Source: Gnetum montanum (Eukaryota > Streptophyta > Gnetopsida > Gnetales > Gnetaceae). Taken from it: 64,000 nucleotides of DNA. The stretch's first letter is position 1; each line of letters begins with the position of its first letter. Both the position numbers and the translations under genes were made by a program. The stretch lies in NCBI GenBank assembly GCA_015680685.1, contig MNCI01023267.1:738838-802837 (forward strand), in the 5' to 3' direction. Of the stretch, positions 11,066 through 21,862 are shown piece after piece. The notes beneath the pieces were generated by a model. It saw only the letters and a program-made list of their open reading frames with translations. It was not told the DNA's origin and ran no database searches.

Positions 11066-11861
11066 CTGAGATGGGCTCATGTCCATCTTGGGGGGTATCT
11101 TGTCCATCCCAACTGCGAGACACCATAGAATCTCCTCCTTGGTTAGGTTGGTCCAATCTTCCTACCCCAAATTAGTGTTTGCTGCAACTTTCCCCTTCTC
11201 CACCATCATCCATCTAGGTGGCCTTGGAGAAAAGGTGGCGGTAGTGGTCTCCTCGAAAGGTAGAATCATCTCTCTTTCAGGAGACTCACTAACCACTACT
11301 TGTTGCATGAACTTTTCATAGGCCTTAGTAGCACCAATAACATCGAGAAATAACTTATGGGTATGCAACTCAATGGAAGCATCCCAATATTTATGAAGAT
11401 AGGCAGCACATTCCATTTTGTACATGTGCGTATGATTCTTTTGTGCTTGCCCCCATTTGTACACTTTAGCATTGTAGTCCTTCCAGTCTTGATTCTTGTG
11501 GGCCAATAGGTCCATCTACAAGCATTGCTCTATAATCTCACAAGTGGCCTCGTTCTTATCCTGTACGGCTGACTAGTATCTTACATATTTAATTACACTC
11601 ATACACCAGGCGCCGTCAGGAGCATCATGGGCCAATAAAAATTCATTCTTTGACTGTAGATCCTCCAACTCAATTGCCTAGCTAGCCTTCTCTTTCTCCA
11701 ACTTCTAGACTCGCTTCTAGAGGTCCTCATTGATGCACCAATACTCCCACAATGATCATGCCGAGTAGAGCACATAGTTGCTCATTTCCTTGTATACATC
11801 ATGAGGCACCTTAGTCATCTCTGGTGGAAGTATAGACACCATGTCAACTTCGACCACCTGT

Positions 11862-11995
11862 CTAGGATCCCATTTAAGACGAGAAATTGTCAACCACACA
11901 TGAGAAAGCATTAGTCATAGGATGATGGCAATAATACAATAACTTAGAAAGCCCAACATTGCAATTTAAATGTATCCATTTCAGGATTAATCTAC
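11862..11995 (-). other. Candidate intron of the T2 antisense gene (134 bp)
   Basis: Donor CTAAG/GTAGAT, acceptor GATCCTAG/ACAG. Removing it joins the frame ending NYL-R to QVVEVDMVSILPPEM in phase 2 without a frameshift. Confidence 0.6.
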
Positions 11996-12116
11996 CTTAG
12001 GTAGTTAATCATGTCATCAACCACCCCCTCCATAAAGGAAAATTTGCCTAGGGTTTCGGTCCATGGTTGGAGGTGGATCGAAGATGAAGAATCGGGGGCC
12101 TTAACAATAGTGTCTA

Positions 12117-12204
12117 CTACACAACAAGGCATGTTAGCATAACAAAGAGTTAGACAAACAACAAAAACTAATAAATAGCATAAATGACAATGCAAAGCTC
12201 CTAC
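12117..12204 (-). other. Candidate intron of the T2 antisense gene (88 bp)
   Basis: Donor TTGCTAG/GTAGGA, acceptor TTGTTGTGTAG after a T-rich run. Removing it joins MGDPPAITPKGLL to VDTIVKAPDSSSSIHLQPW in phase 1 in one open frame. Confidence 0.65.
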
Positions 12205-12511
12205 CTAGCAAACCCTTAGGGGTGATAGCAGGGGGATCGCCCATCGACACACTGTTAAGTAAATGATCAAACTCACTAGCATGGAATTATAGCCGTTCCC
12301 CCTCTAGCTGACTCAATAGCATAGTGGCATCTTCGATGGTCATATGCCCCTCAGGTGATAGGGCACACTCTAGAAAAGGATCATTGGTAGTAGGGGCCTC
12401 TTCCTCTATAGTAGGGACCTCCTCCTCTGCAGCCAAGGCCTCTTCTTCTTCTACAGTAGGGGCCCCTGCTTCAGGGGCCAAAACTTCTTCTTCCTCTTCT
12501 ATTAAACATGT

Positions 12512-12579
12512 CTAAAGTAAGCAGCCTAGTCTAACACAACACAGGAGGAGCAACTAACAAGACAACTAAACATACTTAC
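12512..12579 (-). other. Candidate intron of the T2 antisense gene (68 bp)
   Basis: The donor is a near-ideal plant site, AAGTTG/GTAAGTATG, and the acceptor is GCTTACTTTAG. The upstream exon carries a stop and the frame joins only with one small indel, so it fits less cleanly than the others. Confidence 0.45.
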
Positions 12580-13629
12580 CAACTTTGGGCTTCACCTTGC
12601 AAACCTTGATTCACAACTTTCTCCCTTTTTCTTCGTTAGTGTGGGAAGGTTCTTCCATTGGATGAGACTTTTTGCGTTGTAACCTAGTCTTCATTGTTTC
12701 TGCAATGAGATGTGCCCCCTTTAGCACATTGCCTGTGTTAGTGGGAGGCACCTCTCCAATGCTTTCTGGTGCATGAAAGGGACGTCCCAACCGATCCTTC
12801 ATCATTATCGAAAGAGATTCCCCAATAGCTTCTAGGAGGTCTTGGGATCAGGTGGTGCAGAACACTTGGCAAATCCATAGTTTCGATATCTAGGTGTGAT
12901 CTTGCTACACCCAAATACCATTCTCATGGATCACCAAGAATTCCATAAATCATCACAGGCAGGCTATGAAGAAGGCATAGTGCACATTGAAACGGGCATC
13001 AAGCTTCTCACGAAGCTTAACCATTTTAGCCCGCAAGCCTTCGAAAAGGTACTTGGCCCAATTATAATGGGTTCCTTCTTCCATGATGTCCCTCATGATC
13101 CAAGCTTGATCTACTCCAAGAATTTTCCCTTGGGGGAGTAGCTTGGGGAAGGCACAAGCCCGAAAGACAAGGTAAACCTTTTGGGCCATCCCTAGCCTGA
13201 CCTTATGCATATAAATTCCTTTTTGATCCTTGCTTGTCCCTAGCCATTCCTCTATATCCCCCTAATGGTTGACATCCTTTCTAGTCTTATCTCCTATATG
13301 TAGACCATTAGAGGGAACACCGAAAAGATCTACAAAAAATTTTTCATTAATCTCAAACACCACTTGCACATTGTGAACCCATGTGCAGAAACAAGTAGCC
13401 TTTTCAGAAAAGGAATCAACTAGGGAGAGCATTTCTACAGCTGGGACACTTGGATTTACTGCTAGGAATAAATCCATGATCCCAACCTCCTAAACATTGT
13501 GAACAAGGATGGCTGGGGCCCTATTTCATAGCCAACGTTGTGTCTTGTCTACCTCGCCATACTTGAAGAAGAGGTTAGTTTCATCACATCTAGAAGTGAT
13601 TACTGTAACCTATTGGGATTCGCTTGCTA

Positions 13630-13706
13630 CTGCGACAATAAATTACAGAATTAACAAAAGAAAAAAAATCACTTGAATACATGAAAAAATGCATAATTTA
13701 ACACAC
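13630..13706 (-). other. Candidate intron of the T2 antisense gene (77 bp)
   Basis: Donor GACTTG/GTGTGT, then a T-rich tract and acceptor TTATTGTCGCAG. Joining in phase 1 keeps one frame from PPFPMPFRL into VASESQ and on to ITSRCDETNLFFKYGEVDK. Confidence 0.65.
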
Positions 13707-14473
13707 CAAGTCTAAATGGCATAGGAAATGGTGGAATTTCCACCAGAACATCTTCTACGGTAAGTGCTCAATGAGATGCCCATTCACCATCCAACCATCC
13801 AAGTTCTTCACATTTCACATAGAACTTGGCATACTTAGTTGGATAGGTCGTGAAATCAGTCCCAAGTTGTTCTATGATGCTAGCACGTACATTCCTGGAA
13901 GAAGAGAACTCTTGTAAAGTTTCTTGGGCCAACGCCAATGTTTCCTTGTTACCATGAAGACCATCCTTGTCAATTACAAACCTGGTAAGATGCAGAGTAT
14001 GATAAGCATTTTTACTAATGCAAGAAAAATGATACAACACATCTAAAATATCTTCATAGGACTCACCTACCTGCACAATACACAGTTCTAGGTGGGTTCT
14101 GGAAGCAAGTGCCCATGTGACGGGCAATAAACAATGTGTTGTATTGATGATAGCATTTGAATTCGGGCATGTCCTAAATCCAACACAAGCATCTCAAACC
14201 TCTTGGGAGTCAGTTTGAGCCCTCTGCCCCCTTGCCTTCAATTGACCCATCAACCATGAACTTCAAAATTCCTCGGGCAACAACATTTCAACAAGTACAA
14301 CGGCTGTTTTGGTCGACAAGTGTGACCACACTATCATAATAAAGTGGTAGAGGAGGAACTCCAAGAACTTCCATGTGCCTTCCAAGAACCACACTGCCTA
14401 ATCCCCTACCCATGTATGGGGAGGGGGAACGTTGGCCACAGGTGCACTCAAGAAACATAAGACTCCTACCAGC

Positions 14474-15660
14474 TTAAGGATAATTAGGATGGGTTTTAAC
14501 ATGACCCTCCATGACACAACAAAAAAGAGTTAGTACAGTGTCCAGGTGACGATCATTGAGTAGCATAGCGTAACCCTTGATGTTTAGATTTTCCTTTAGG
14601 CATGACATTGTAAGTCCTTGGCATAGTAAAACAAAACCAAACATTGCATGTAGTGTAGCAGGGTGTAACATTTAGCATAGCGTAGCAGGTACACCCTGCA
14701 TCGTGTAGCAGGTACACCCCGCATAGTGTAGCAGGCACACCCTACATAGTGTAGCATAGTAGGCATACCGTGTTTAGTGTAGTGTAGCAGCTACACTATC
14801 CACAAGAGTAATAGTTGTGTTACACACAACGTAGCATGATGACCACACCTCGTGCAGCGTAACAACGTAACAAGTATGATAGGTATAGCAATATAAAAAG
14901 CATGACAACATGGCAAATATAATATTGTAATCTGTGTAGCAACGTAGTGGCATTAATAGCATAGCAGGTCTACTAGCGTAGTAGCATAGCAGGCCCAGTA
15001 GCGTAGCAGTGTAGCATGACAGGCATCAAAACATAACACAGCCCATTAGTCACACTAACAAAAATTACACAACACCAAAAAATACATACAGTGTCCCCAT
15101 TGCCCCAGTCTTATCCCACTACACGAAATGTAAAATAATGAAATACAAGAAAAGGGAAAACTCTCCCTTGCACATGCTACGCTATGCAAGACATACACTA
15201 CGTTGCCCAAGAAACCTTGTAGGAAAAATCCCCTTCATGGGTGCTATGCTATGCAGGACATATGCTACATTGCCCAAGAAACCTTGCAGGAAAAATCCCA
15301 TTCATGGGTGCTACGCTATGCAGGACATACACTATGTTGCCCAAGAAACCTTGCAAGAAAAATCCCCTTCATGGGTGCTACGCTACACCAAATGTGCATT
15401 ACGCCAGAACTGCCCAAACTCCCGCAATAGCGCATTGGCCATTCCCAACAATGATGGCTAGGGTAGTGCTGTGTGCCATTCGTAGTGTAGCGAATGGCAC
15501 AGCTACCATGGCCAGAGTAACGATAGTCATGGCATAGTGGCCAAAGCACTAGCAAGGCAATAACAATAGTTGTAGCGTAGTGATAGTGATGACTGTAGCA
15601 ACCAAGACAAGGATGGCAGTAACAATCTAACTCGGTAAATCATATAACGTAAATGAGCAT
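14474..15660. repeat. T2 internal field of GTAGCATAGCGTAG motifs and 67-bp tandem repeat
   Basis: Between 14560 and 15030 a GTAGCATAGCGTAGCAGG-like motif recurs many times, including a short tandem run near 14660-14770 with a unit of about 22-32 bp. From 15176 a unit starting GCTACGCTATGCAGGACATA repeats at 15243, 15310 and 15377, exactly 67 bp apart (three full copies plus a partial one). A hairpin with perfect 10-bp arms (GTGCCATTCG / CGAATGGCAC) and an 8-bp loop lies at 15473-15500. Confidence 0.8.
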
Positions 15661-16140
15661 AGCATAACGTCTTACTGGGTGGATGGGCCCTCCTACTGCT
15701 CCTCAATGTGCACCTTGGGAATATGTCGCAAGGTGCACTCCCCTTTTTCTATATTGGAAAGTTGCTAATGCATGCATTCACTCTTCCGCACCATTTTCCT
15801 CCTCACAAATTGGCTATATTGACTACTACACTATGACTGTTACACTATCTCTCGGCTCAACTACGCTATGCTCTAGGTGTTAGCCCTAGCAATGAAGTAA
15901 TAAGATTACCATGGGGTAACCCCCCATTTATAGCCTACGCGGTGAAAAACATCTGTTACTTTCCAAAGTCTTCCAAGTCCCGTGCGTAACGCAAGACATT
16001 CCACATCCCACGCATGACATGAAGTGCCCCTATCTACTGTACCACAGTAGGAGACATCCTTGTTCCCTACAAAGTAGCATGGGTCTACTATAGTGTAGCA
16101 CATAGCTGCACTGTAGCACCTAAACCCACTAAAATCTAAA
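15661..16140. other. T2 non-coding stretch before the satellite-like array
   Basis: No supported gene. It contains scattered GTAGCATAG-type motifs and short open frames that look fortuitous. Confidence 0.4.
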
Positions 16141-16149
16141 CTTCATTTT

Positions 16150-17265
16150 TTACAATGTGGCTTAGTAATGGTCCGCTAAGACCTTAAACTAGCAATTCCA
16201 ACTTACAACATTACATAGTTATGATCTGCTATGACCTTAAACTAGAAACCTTGACGTATGATTTTGTATTATTACGGTCTGCTATGACCTTAAACTAGCA
16301 ATGTTAGCATTTCCTTTACTTTTTAAACCTAGTTACGGTTCACTAAGATCTTAAACTGGCAATTTTCGACATGAAAGTTTGCATAGTTACAGTCCTCTAT
16401 GACCTTAAACTAGTAATTTTAACATCTCCTTTACTTTTTAAACCTATTTATGGTTCACTAAGACCTTAAACTGGTAATTTTTGACATGAAAGTTTGCATA
16501 GTTACAGTCCTTTATGACCTTAAATTGGTAATTTTAACATCTCCTTTATGTTTTAAACCCATTGATGGTCCGCTATGACCTTAAAACGGTAATTTTCAAC
16601 ATCAAAGTTTGCATAGTTATGGTCTGCTAAGACCTTAAAATGGCAATTTTGACGTACAATTTTACATTGTTATAATCTGCTACGACCTTAAACTGGAAAC
16701 CTTGACTTGCGATTTTGTATGGTTATGGTCTGCCAAGACCTTAAATTGGAAAATATTTTATATATTCATTACATGTTTCTATCTTAAACAGGTACCACTT
16801 AACTTTATTTGTTTGCTTGTTGTCACAGGTTGTTAAAGCCATACTACATTTAACACAAAGGATCACACCAAATGTGAGGCAAGGTAAGCGCCAACGTCTA
16901 CTACGATGTAAAACTAGCACAAAATGTCGGCTACAATGTAAAACTGGAACAGATAGTCTGCTATGAATATAAAATGGCACAGCTCATCCACCATGACATA
17001 AAGCTAGCATAGAATGTTTGCTATGATGTTAAATTGGCACAACATGTCTTGGGTCCATGACATAAAACTAACACCCACAGCAAGGTCCACTACGACCTTA
17101 AATTGGCCATCCACCATCCACTACAACATTAAAATAGCACAATGGTCTTCCAGGACCTTAAACTAGCACAACAATTTGGTAGGACTCTAAACTAGCACAT
17201 CGGTCTACTAGGACCTTAAACTAGTACATTTGACGATCTACTGAGACCTTAAATTGGGTTTGTAG
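16150..17265. repeat. Satellite-like array in T2 3' region
   Basis: GACCTTAAACTAGCAAT-like cores recur about every 53-60 bp from 16150 to 16755 (at least 11 copies). Two alternating variants form a higher-order repeat of about 113-116 bp near 16300-16560. From about 16880 to 17265 the same core continues in a shorter, degenerate register (about 35-45 bp). Tandem arrays in the untranslated 3' region are a known trait of Tat-lineage elements. Confidence 0.8.
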
Positions 17266-18700
17266 TGCAATGCCTCCCAACTCACATGTATGAACCTATG
17301 AACAAGTGAGAGTGCACACTTTTGAGCTTCTCAAACAACATGGGGTGGGATGTTGTAGTCCCAGAATGAAGTTCACGTCATCAAGGAAAAAACCTCTGGG
17401 ACACATGCAACATCATCACCCCTGGCATCTTGCTGATCATCCAGAGATGTCATTTGAAATCTTGCTAACTTTCCAGAGCTACCGCTACCACAACCAATCA
17501 TCTTGGTTGTAGCTCCCGCTATTAGCACCTGCTGCTGGAGTCCTAGCACTATTTGGCCCACCCACAAGGTTGCCATCCTCCAACCCTCACCATCGTTCGA
17601 GTTCAAAAAGGGGATTTAGCTGTTAGGCTTCTCAACTTGCAGTTGGGTTGCATGATTCTTGCCTTTAGTAGGGATTCCTAAACACCTTCATCATCATCGT
17701 TCCTAGCCTCCTCAATGCCCATTTTGGGTGAGTCCATTGAAGCCTTTCAGCCTGCCATTACTAAAACTTGAACTAGCCTTCCTACTTTGGACATTGCACA
17801 TGTAAGACACAACACTTGCCACCCTAGCAGTGTCTCGAGCAAATAAAAATTTGCTTTCACTTCACTCAATGACTATTTTTTCTAGTTTTCTCTCTATTAT
17901 GTTTGCACGATAAAAGCCAAGATGGCATCATTCAAAAATGCGTTACACCATGAGAGCGAGACACGACATTGCTCCAAAGTACCCACTTTGATTAGCCTAG
18001 CCACTTGAGAGTGCATATCCTACTTTCCCTTTAGCCAAATTAATCTCCATTCCCTATACACACAATTTCCCATATCCTCTTCGTAAGCTTCTTTGATGCA
18101 CAGAAATCCCTTTCACATGCCCAACTGCCAAGTCCATGATGTACGTAATGCAACTCATCCTATGGGAAGCCTCTGTATGTAGGTCAAAGCCCCACATGGA
18201 TGTAACACAACTCATCCCGAGAAGGAAACACTTATCCTACAGCAATGACAAGGTTATTTTCAAGTGAAAGTGGGTGTGTAGCAAAAAAAAAAGCACAAAA
18301 GCACTCCAAAAAATTCCTAAATCAAATGCTACAAAAGCTTCTTTGTAATCATTTCGGCTATAAATTAACCATCTCTAGGCACACTGATGAGAGGTCAAGG
18401 GCCAAAGGCAAAGACACCCATGCATGCTAACTCCCTCATAAGCATTTTGATGAGGGATCATAGTCTAGAAATAGTTTTCATGGTGTACCATTCTACATTC
18501 ATCTCTTCCCTGACCCTGTTTCCTTAAACCCATTCTTTACCCCCTACCCTACATCACCCTCTAAGTACTCTCAAACATAGCGAAGCACCATCCGAGCGAG
18601 CACTGAAGAAAGGGGTTGGTATCTTGTTCTTTATGGTGTTTCATATTCTTTATCGATGTCTCTCGAGAAGATCCTCCAAACATCAACAAAGAGGGGCCAT
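17266..18700. other. Unassigned T2 stretch ending in polypurine tract
   Basis: About 1.4 kb with no gene I can support on either strand. The final bases before the LTR (about 18688-18700, AACAAAGAGGGGCCAT) are purine-rich and lie where a polypurine tract for plus-strand priming should be. Confidence 0.45.
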
Positions 18701-19096
18701 TGAAACACCATCAATTTTGGGACTCTCATGACTCAGCACGATCCCGAAATTTTGTCAAGGATTCCCACAAGCACAGTGTCATGCTAAACCATGTAGACAA
18801 CATGGCACCTCAGAAATCCTAATGCCTGTAAAGCCACTGCTAACCCTACATACCACCCTTTGTAGCACAGTCAACGCAGCACCCAACTAGGAGGCCAGTT
18901 TGAATGAAAGAGGCACTAGTGGTAGATCGTACAATCTGAAAAATTTTCTATTTCCTTGATTGACAAGCTTGCTACACCCTCTAAATTTCCTAGCTTGACA
19001 CATGACTCGGTTGACAGTCTACCTAGTGACCATGCTAGGAGCTGCCGAAAGTATTCAGGATCGACTAAACAGTTTGACAAGTTTTCTAACTGCAAA

Positions 19097-20290
19097 ACCT
19101 GCTACACTGCACAGCATAGCAGGCCATATGGAGACTAATCAAGCACCAAAGATGCAGATTGACAGTGATTCAGCCCTTTGGGATACTTACTCCCCTTTAT
19201 CCTTGAAGCATGATCAACATGACGTAGGAGGATGTGGCAAATTTTGTCAAAAGTCACCTTCATTTGAGTGCTATGTTGTACTATGCTACACAACATAGTA
19301 GGGTTCTACTATGACAATGCTTCCACTTAGACTATTTTGGTGAAGTAAACATAATTTCCCATGTCTTAACCATCAAACATGCTTGTTCTGCTGCCACAAC
19401 AGGACATGACCAACATCTTGTGACAAAATTTTTGCAAAACGAGTCAGAATTTAGGCCAAACTGGGCACTACGCTGTGCTATGCTCCATAGCGTAGTAAGG
19501 TCAGAAGGCATGAAGGGACTCTATCAAGTGGTTCTAGCTAAATAAGTACACTTGGCCATGCCCCGACCTCCAAGACCACCTATCCCACTTTGCCCTTGGG
19601 TTCCAAACAAAGTTTCTTGAAAAAACATTGCAAATCAAGCAAGGATTCATGTCACACTGGCTACTACGTTGTGCTACGTTGCATAGTGTAGCACAATGTA
19701 GGAAGGACACAAATCCCAAAAGTGTCCCAAGGATGAACTTCACATGTCCTAGGAACTTTCAACATGAAAAAAAGGTTGTTAATTACTAAAGTTTCTTGCC
19801 TAGCCAGGCCTCAGGGGGGTATCTTTAGCTTTCGGGCAAGATTTCTCTCAAGACTGGTGGCTACGCTACACTACACTACACAACGTAGCACAACATAGCA
19901 TGTGGATGTTTACACTACGCCGATACGCTGGATAACATGGCTAGCGTAACACTCGTGTGGAAGCCCCAGGACATCTGCAGCAACTCCAGAACTCATCGAA
20001 AATGGTCATTTCTGCTCATGACATCTCTCTAATAGACAAGATCAACATTTTGTGTTGTTTTGCATCCCCCTGTTGATTCCCAAAGTTGTTCCTATGCTTG
20101 AACCTACTCACAAGAGCAGGGAAGACATAGTTCTGGAGTGTAGGATCCAATTTGCATTTTCCGTAAAAACATGGTAGTTCCTTAGATTCTGGGACATGCA
20201 GTTTGAACAGCATGGTCACAGCTTAGTAGGTTTCACGTTCAGCAAAACACTACAGTGTAGCACACCAACATAACACTATAGTGTGGCACT
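19097..20290 (+). repeat. ~195-bp degenerate units with palindromic cores in T2 U3
   Basis: Palindromes such as CTATGCTCCATAGCGTAG (about 19479) recur at spacings of about 185, 200, 195, 200 and 385 (twice 193) bp. Each is preceded by a loosely similar GGCAAGAT/CAAATC...GGC stretch. The regular spacing suggests decayed tandem duplication. T1 U3 has fewer such units, which fits its shorter LTR. Confidence 0.6.
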
Positions 20291-20388
20291 GTGCAGTAAT
20301 ATGGCACGTTCACAATTACACCATGTGGGACCCAGGACACGTGGCATCCAAACCACATCTCTCTCCTGCATTTGGCTCTATAAATACC

Positions 20389-20396
20389 CCAGCGAA
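20389..20396 (+). promoter_or_regulatory. TATA box of T2 LTR
   Basis: TATAAATA followed by the block conserved with the T1 LTR (CAAAGGGTTGG about 20 bases downstream). Confidence 0.6.
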
Positions 20397-21029
20397 CAAT
20401 GTTCAAAGGGTTGGGTTTTTGCATTTGGCTTTCTGGTGATTGGATTTGGCAAAGAGACTAGTAAGCGGAAGGTTGACAAATAGCAAACCCCAATATCAGT
20501 ACTTCCCGGATCTCTCTTAGCCTGATAGACACTAGCTCATCAGTTCTTGTTGACAAACCATTGGTAGTAGTCAAGGAGTTGTGACCATACCGTTACGTTG
20601 CAAGTTGTGCCCATCCATACTGCACATCTGTTGTACAACTTCTTCAATCAAACAAAGATCAAATCCCCCAATCTTGGGGTGGTGCATTCTCTCACTCAAG
20701 CTCACTTCATTTCATTTCACCATAGTTTGCATCATTGTCTATCAGTTTACATTTATTACTTAAGTTACATACTTTGCTACGCATTTACTATTCTGTGTGT
20801 TACAGATTTATTTATCTAAATCTTAGCATGACATATTAAAACAAACATTCACAAAAGGTTATTGTACACTAACTAAGTCCTTGTCTGATCAACCAGATCA
20901 TTTAAGGCACCCCATTTTCATTTTCTCCAGCATAGCCCTCGTGTGGATTTAGGGTTAGGCTGTATGCCCAGTAACCTCTCGGTGTTCCATCCATTGATGC
21001 TTTCGGATGTTACAACTCAATTTTTCTAT

Positions 21030-21850
21030 GGTAATAGATGATTCAAAGGCAATTAGAGGTTCATAAGTTTCAGGTGGGAACTTCAACAATAGAAAGGGGA
21101 ATAGGAATGGGATCAAATGCTAATTCATCAGTAAAAGAAGAAAGTACTTAAGTTTTTGGTACATCATAGGAGGATTTTAAAGATAGTATTTCTTGTTGTT
21201 GTTGCTTCATCAATATCTTGAGTGTTTTCATTTCCTTTCATAGTAGTTCTAATTCTACCTAATAGGCCTTCAATTCTTATTCTTTAGGGATTACCTATTG
21301 TTTGCATGCCTTAGCTGTTGAACTTGTAGCATACATTCTCTCTTTAGATTCCTAGATGTTTCCTAATCCTCTAACAATAATAATTGATTTGTTGTTTGAA
21401 GATCTTTAACTTTTTATTTCAACTTACGATATTTGTCCTTTAATTATTCCTCCACTCATAAGTGTTTCTCTTTACTTTTTACAATTTCCTTGTCTTTGTC
21501 CTTCATAGTTAGAGTTGTCTAACTAGGTCCTTAATCTAGTAATTATAATTTTAACTTGATATATGTTTTTTACTCTACCACTATCTAAGCAAACTTCTGA
21601 AAATATGATTTCATCTTATCATATTTGTTGATATGAGTTTGCAGAGTAGTTTTCCATTTTTCCTTCTTCTCTAGTAAGGACAGATTCTTGACAACCACTA
21701 AAATTTCATCATCTTTGCTCTCTACAACTTACTTGAATGCTACACTATGGATCATAGATTCATCATAAATATACACTACAGCTCTCACAAGTTCATGGTT
21801 GTTTAGTGTGTTCTGCTACGTGGTGTCCAACTAATGTTGAACTCCTGTCT
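21030..21850 (-). pseudogene. Decayed coiled-coil gene remnant
   Basis: Minus-strand reading gives a Lys/Glu/Leu-rich stretch with heptad-like spacing (for example KDKDKEIVKSKEKHL and KVKDLQTTNQLLLLE at about 21370-21510), interrupted by many stops. Such C-terminal coiled coils are also seen in the extra genes at 11600-11850 and 51860-52640. It lies between the T2 LTR and the A1 LTR with no visible terminal repeats. Probably a fragment of a related extra gene; function unknown. Confidence 0.4.
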
Positions 21851-21862
21851 TGATTATAGTAT

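Larger units (their letters stand above)
10900..14440 (-). pseudogene. T2 antisense extra gene, spliced, roughly 1,000 codons
   Basis: It runs against gag-pro. Segments in order on the minus strand: N-terminal part with LGRHMEVLGVPPLPLYYDSV (about 14400); 14127-13768 (SYEDILDVLYHFSC); 13625-12890 with FEINEKFFVDLFGVPSNG and IMRDIMEEGTHYNWAKYLFE; 12805-12611; a Glu-rich block at 12515-12290; DDMINYLR (about 12010); a coiled-coil-like stretch at 11850-11600; and the C-terminal block shared with T1 (11515-11066). The breaks between reading frames are largely explained by introns. Remaining stops are TAG/TGA/TAA where CAG, CGA or CAA would restore a codon. The FFVDLFGVP type of segment recalls plant 'putative plant transposon protein' genes, but family membership is unproven. 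Function unknown. Confidence 0.65.
6990..21014 (+). mobile_element. T2: Tat/Ogre-like LTR retrotransposon lacking pol, 5' truncated
   Basis: On the plus strand: gag (6990-9375), protease (9376-10332), repeat spacer, a convergent gene on the minus strand (14440 to about 10900), palindrome and tandem-repeat fields (14474-17265), an unassigned stretch, a purine-rich tract (about 18690-18700) and a 3' LTR (18701-21014). The 5' LTR, primer site and first 0.4 kb of gag are missing. No RT, RNase H or integrase was found. T1 has the same layout in mirror image. Confidence 0.8.
18701..21014 (+). repeat. T2 3' LTR
   Basis: Begins TGAAACACCATC and ends CGGATGTTACA (TG...CA), 2314 bp. It matches the T1 LTR at the first bases, around GACAGTCTACCTAGTGACC (19013), from the TATA region (20389) and over the last 150 bp. 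U3 is about 1.7 kb and contains degenerate units of about 195 bp with palindromes near 19097, 19270, 19470, 19662, 19860 and 20248. Confidence 0.8.

Noticed and set aside
15176-15400. CRISPR-like regular repeats
   Set aside because: Repeats are contiguous without distinct spacers and lie in a plant retrotransposon.
15138-15461. 107-codon frame with internal repeats
   Set aside because: Product of the 67-bp tandem repeat read in three frames; no sign of a protein.
17306-17606. Possible small gene on either strand
   Set aside because: Short overlapping frames, no recognisable domain, no match in T1.
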